A stretch of 45,653 bases of DNA from DATHZQ01 sp035458525 (GTDB taxonomy: Bacteria; Actinomycetota; Acidimicrobiia; Spongiisociales; UBA5794): assembly GCA_035458525.1 (NCBI GenBank), contig DATHZQ010000130.1:1-45653 (forward strand). The letters run 5' to 3'. The notes below the pieces were generated by a model that saw nothing but the letters and a program-made list of their open reading frames with translations, was not told the DNA's origin and did no database searches. This document shows positions 42,713 to 45,653 of the stretch, piece by piece (position 1 is the stretch's first letter; every line of letters begins with the position of its first letter). The position numbers and the translations under genes are program-made.

Positions 42713-43636
42713 TCATCCGAGACCGTCGGAGACTTCGCGGTCCTCCGACGTCAGCTCGCGCCCTGCGGCGCCGGCCTCGAGTTCGAGCAACGCTCCGAAG
42801 TCCATGTCGCCGTAGCCGCGCCCGATCCCGTCGAGCACCAGCTGGTGAACGAGGGCAGCCGTCTGCATGGGAACATTGAGCTCGCGTCCGGTCGCCAGGC
42901 CCAGCTCGAGGTCCTTCCGCAGCAGATGCCACGTGAACGTCGGCGTCCAGTCGAGGTTCACGAACGCAGGAGCCTTGTAGGTCGTGAACGTCGAGCCCAT
43001 CACGCTGTCGTTGAGGAACGCCAGGAAATCGTGCCGCGACACGCCGGCGGCTTCGGCCAGCATCGTGATCTCTGCGAGCGACTGCGTGACCACGCCGAGG
43101 TGGAGGTTGTGGCACAGCTTGACCAGCCGGGCCTCGTCACGCTCGCCGACGTAGGTGACGCTTCGCCCGAATGCGTCGAGGTACGGCAACGCCGTGTCAT
43201 ACGCGTCTCGGGGACCCGATGCAACCACCGTGAGTTTCCCGGACTTCACCACCTTGGCATTACCGCTGACCGGAGCCGCCACGACGCTCGTACCGAGCTC
43301 AGCCGCTTCAGCGCGCAGTTGCTCGGATGAGGCAGGATCGATCGTCGTCGAATCGACCACGATCGCAGGTCGGTTCGAGCCGCTGAGGACGCCCGCAGGG
43401 CCGGTCGTGACCTCCATGACGTCCTTGGGGCCTGCCACCATCGTGAAGACGATGTCGCGACTTCCCAACACGGCAGGGCTGTCGACCACCTTGGCCCCGA
43501 GCTCCTCCAGAGGCTCGGCTTTGCTCCGGGTGCGGTTGTACACCCACAGATCGTGTCCGGCTGCGAGGAGCCGCTTGCAGAGCGCAAAGCCCATGCGTCC
43601 CGTGCCGATCCAACCGAGCCGGTGTTCCGTTGCCAT
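42713..43636 (-). CDS. NAD(P)-dependent beta-hydroxyacid dehydrogenase (3-hydroxyisobutyrate dehydrogenase family)
   Basis: The 307-residue protein has the N-terminal WIGTGRMGFALCKRLLAAGH, substrate-binding APVSGNAKVVKSGKLTVVAS, and the catalytic Lys-x3-Asn in VKLCHNLHLG. These features place it with 3-hydroxyisobutyrate, tartronate-semialdehyde and succinate-semialdehyde reductases. ATG 43636 is preceded by GGAGGAG at ideal spacing. It heads a leftward operon with the aldehyde dehydrogenase, divergent from the M24 gene, with two LacI-type operators between. Confidence 0.92.
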   Translation of the reverse strand: MATEHRLGWIGTGRMGFALCKRLLAAGHDLWVYNRTRSKAEPLEELGAKVVDSPAVLGSRDIVFTMVAGPKDVMEVTTGPAGVLSGSNRPAIVVDSTTIDPASSEQLRAEAAELGTSVVAAPVSGNAKVVKSGKLTVVASGPRDAYDTALPYLDAFGRSVTYVGERDEARLVKLCHNLHLGVVTQSLAEITMLAEAAGVSRHDFLAFLNDSVMGSTFTTYKAPAFVNLDWTPTFTWHLLRKDLELGLATGRELNVPMQTAALVHQLVLDGIGRGYGDMDFGALLELEAGAAGRELTSEDREVSDGLG

Positions 43637-43660
43637 GCGGGCATCTCCTCCCAAGCCGGA

Positions 43661-43674
43661 TGCAATCGATTGTA
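43661..43674. promoter_or_regulatory. LacI-family operator, site 5
   Basis: TGCAATCGATTGTA matches the consensus core with one arm changed (GTA for GCA). It lies 25-38 bases upstream of the beta-hydroxyacid dehydrogenase ATG. Confidence 0.8.
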
Positions 43675-43716
43675 TACAAGGCTGCCGGGGCCCGTCGTGG
43701 CGGGAGGATCGCTGGC

Positions 43717-43730
43717 TACAATCGATTGCA
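43717..43730. promoter_or_regulatory. LacI-family operator, site 6
   Basis: TACAATCGATTGCA is the mirror image of site 5. The two centres are 56 bases apart, and this one lies 38-51 bases before the M24 ATG, so a tetramer or two dimers could control both directions. Confidence 0.8.
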
Positions 43731-43767
43731 GTCGGCTGTGTACCCGCATCCGAGGAGGGAGCTTCCT

Positions 43768-45030
43768 ATGGCTACGACCCCCGAGTTTCCCGTCGCCACC
43801 ACGCCTTCCCCCGGGATCCAAGCCGTCGACTGGGAGGAGCGGGTCAACTACGACCGCTTGCGCACCTACCGTCTGGGGCGCGTCCGCGAGCAGCTCGAGC
43901 ACTCCGATCTCGGAGCGCTGCTGTTGTTCGAGACCTCCAACATCCGCTACGCCACGTCGACCAACATCGGCTATTGGGGCTTCAACAAGACCGAGCGCTA
44001 CGCACTCGTGACCCGCACGGGTGGACCGTACGTGTGGGATTTCGGATCGGCGGCGAAAGCGCACCGCCTGCAACTTCCCTCCATCTACGACCGGGACAAC
44101 TCGAGAGCCGGCAACCTGGGTCTGCAGGGCGCAATCGCCCCGAGCAGCGGGCTGCCACAGCGAGCGGTCCAGGAGCTTCTCGGCGTCCTGCGGGACGAAG
44201 GGGTCGAGGGCATGCCGATCGGCGTCGACGTCGCCGAGGCGATGTTCTTCATCCAGTTGCAGGCTGCCGGCCTCGACGTTCGCGACGGCCAGGCGCTGAT
44301 GATGCTCGCCCGAGAGATCAAGAACCAAGACGAGATCATGCTGCTCACCCAGGCGTGCGCCATGGTCGACGGGGTCTATCAAGACATCTACGAGGCGTTG
44401 AAACCTGGGGTCCGGGAATCGGACATCGTGGCACTGGCACACAAGCGCCTCTTCGAGATGGGCTCCGAGTTCGTCGAGGCCATCAACTCGATCGCCGGCG
44501 AGCGCTGCAGCCCCCATCCCCACGTCTTCTCCGATCGGCTCATTCGCCCGGGCGACCAGGCCTACTTCGACATCATCCATGCGTTCAACGGCTACCGGAC
44601 GTGCTACTACCGCACGTTCGTGGTGGGAAGGGCCAGCCAGGCGCAGCGTGATGCGTTCAAACAATCGCGCGAGTGGATGGATGCGGCGATCGCGTTGGTG
44701 AAGGTTGGCAACACGACCGACCAGATCGCCAGCGTGTGGCCGGAAGCGCATGAGTTCGGCTTCGAGGACGAGATGGATGCCTTCGGTCTGCAGTTCGGCC
44801 ACGGCGTCGGTGTTGGTCTCCACGAACGGCCGATCATCAGCCGCCTCAACTCGCTCGATGATCCCGTGGAGATCAAGGAAGGGATGGTCTTCGCTCTGGA
44901 GACCTACGCTCCAGCTGCGGACGGACGGTCGGCGGCACGAATCGAGGAAGAGGTCGTCGTCACGGCGGACGGGCCCAAGATCATCACGCTCTTCCCGTGC
45001 GAGGAGTTGATGGTGGCCAATGAGTATTGA
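43768..45030 (+). CDS. M24 (aminopeptidase P/creatinase-like) family protein
   Basis: The 420-residue protein has a creatinase-type N-terminal domain (ALLLFETSNIRYATSTNIGY) and a pita-bread C-terminal domain. Of the five metal ligands of M24 peptidases, four appear present: Asp in AYFDIIHAF, His in FGHGVGVGLHE, and Glu in VFALETY and RIEEEVVV. The second Asp (usually in GY-x2-D-x2-RT) is Cys here, GYRTCYYRTF. It may therefore be a C-N hydrolase of non-peptide substrates, like creatinase, rather than a dimetal peptidase. GAGGAGGGA precedes the ATG. It overlaps the next gene by 11 bases. Confidence 0.88.
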   Translation: MATTPEFPVATTPSPGIQAVDWEERVNYDRLRTYRLGRVREQLEHSDLGALLLFETSNIRYATSTNIGYWGFNKTERYALVTRTGGPYVWDFGSAAKAHRLQLPSIYDRDNSRAGNLGLQGAIAPSSGLPQRAVQELLGVLRDEGVEGMPIGVDVAEAMFFIQLQAAGLDVRDGQALMMLAREIKNQDEIMLLTQACAMVDGVYQDIYEALKPGVRESDIVALAHKRLFEMGSEFVEAINSIAGERCSPHPHVFSDRLIRPGDQAYFDIIHAFNGYRTCYYRTFVVGRASQAQRDAFKQSREWMDAAIALVKVGNTTDQIASVWPEAHEFGFEDEMDAFGLQFGHGVGVGLHERPIISRLNSLDDPVEIKEGMVFALETYAPAADGRSAARIEEEVVVTADGPKIITLFPCEELMVANEY

Positions 45031-45653
45031 ACCTCGCGAGGACGGCCTGTACGACTATTCGGTCAGACCGGTACGTCTCCCGCAACCGAACGGTGACCCG
45101 AACCTGGAGCTCGACGACGCCACCCGGCTCCGTCTCTATGCGAGGCTGCAAGAGCTGCGCCAGCTGGAGAAGCGGGCCTACGACCTGTTCATGCAGAACC
45201 TCGTGAAGGGGACCAGCCACCTGTCGCTGGGCATGGAGGCGGTCTCGGCGGGATTCGGCGAGGCGATGCGTGAGGACGACTACGTGTTCGCCACCTATCG
45301 CGGCCACGCCCACACCCTGTCCAAAGGGGCATCCATGGAAGGTGTGCTGGCCGAACTGCTCGGCCGAGCCAACGGCCTCATGGGCGGCAAGGGCGGGTCG
45401 ATGCACCTCTCCGATGCGGAACGAGGGATGATGGGGTCGTATGCGATCATCGGATCGCACCTTCCCCTCGCCAACGGCACCGCGTGGTCGGCGCAGATGC
45501 GTCGCAGCGGCCAGGTGACGGTCTGCTTCTTCGGCGATGGCACGACCAACATCGGTGCGTTCCACGAGGCCCTCAACTTCGCGGCGATCTGGAAGCTCCC
45601 GGTGGTTTTCGTGTGCGAGAACAACCTGTACATGGAGTACACGCCAATCGACC
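45020..45653 (+). CDS. ThDP-dependent dehydrogenase E1 alpha subunit, partial
   Basis: The frame starts at ATG 45020 inside the end of the M24 gene and runs off the window after about 211 residues. It shows the E1 alpha pattern of pyruvate, acetoin or branched-chain dehydrogenases: FATYRGHAHTLSKGAS, LMGGKGGSMHLSD and the thiamine diphosphate motif starting FFGDGTTNIGAFHEALNFAA and ending in CENN. It would decarboxylate a 2-oxo acid or acetoin-like compound together with a beta subunit, expected just downstream. Translational overlap places it in the LacI-controlled M24 operon. Confidence 0.9.
   Translation, partial: MSIEPREDGLYDYSVRPVRLPQPNGDPNLELDDATRLRLYARLQELRQLEKRAYDLFMQNLVKGTSHLSLGMEAVSAGFGEAMREDDYVFATYRGHAHTLSKGASMEGVLAELLGRANGLMGGKGGSMHLSDAERGMMGSYAIIGSHLPLANGTAWSAQMRRSGQVTVCFFGDGTTNIGAFHEALNFAAIWKLPVVFVCENNLYMEYTPID

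Overview
The window is high-GC bacterial DNA, densely packed with genes that often overlap by 1-4 bases (ATGA, GTGA, TGATG junctions) and use many GTG starts. Gene content (an F420-type LLM oxidoreductase, actinobacterial-style polysaccharide genes, a lipoprotein with a long Asp/Gly/Thr linker) points to an actinobacterium, possibly of the Acidimicrobiia. That class-level placement is an inference. No tRNA, rRNA, CRISPR array or insertion sequence was seen.

Region A (1-14.5 kb) is an exopolysaccharide locus. It holds the end of an asparagine synthetase, a two-domain dehydrogenase/oxidoreductase, a heparinase II/III family protein, an AlgD-type GDP-mannose 6-dehydrogenase, two GT4 glycosyltransferases, a flippase, a polyprenyl-phosphate sugar transferase, an O-antigen ligase/polymerase and a Wzz/BY-kinase-like chain-length protein. 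The ligase carries an unexpected C-terminal ComEA-type helix-hairpin-helix domain.

Region B (14.6-22.8 kb) is a lasso-peptide-type RiPP cluster arranged as two divergent operons. Leftward run a nucleotidyltransferase, a PqqD-like RRE (B1), a transglutaminase-like leader peptidase (B2) and an HPr-kinase-like protein. Rightward run two tandem asparagine-synthetase homologues (cyclase C and a paralogue), a 41-residue precursor peptide missed by ordinary size cut-offs, and a phosphoribosyltransferase fused to a second PqqD-like RRE. The last gene is, to my knowledge, not part of any described lasso pathway and is the best candidate here for a new tailoring system. A decayed Ig-domain gene follows (22.9-23.5 kb).

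Region C (23.8-45.6 kb) is a catabolic locus. It has a five-gene oligopeptide-type ABC importer and divergent operons encoding a 2-hydroxyacid dehydrogenase, a creatininase-family hydrolase, cupins, a Gfo/Idh/MocA oxidoreductase, an LLM oxidoreductase, an LVIVD protein, an amidohydrolase, an alpha/beta hydrolase, an MFS transporter, OsmC, an aldehyde dehydrogenase, a beta-hydroxyacid dehydrogenase, an M24 protein and a ThDP-dependent E1 alpha subunit (cut by the window end). One LacI-type regulator is encoded within it, and all three divergent promoter regions carry near-identical CG-centred palindromes (consensus CTGCAATCGATTGCAG), so the six operons look like one regulon. The substrate cannot be named from sequence alone.
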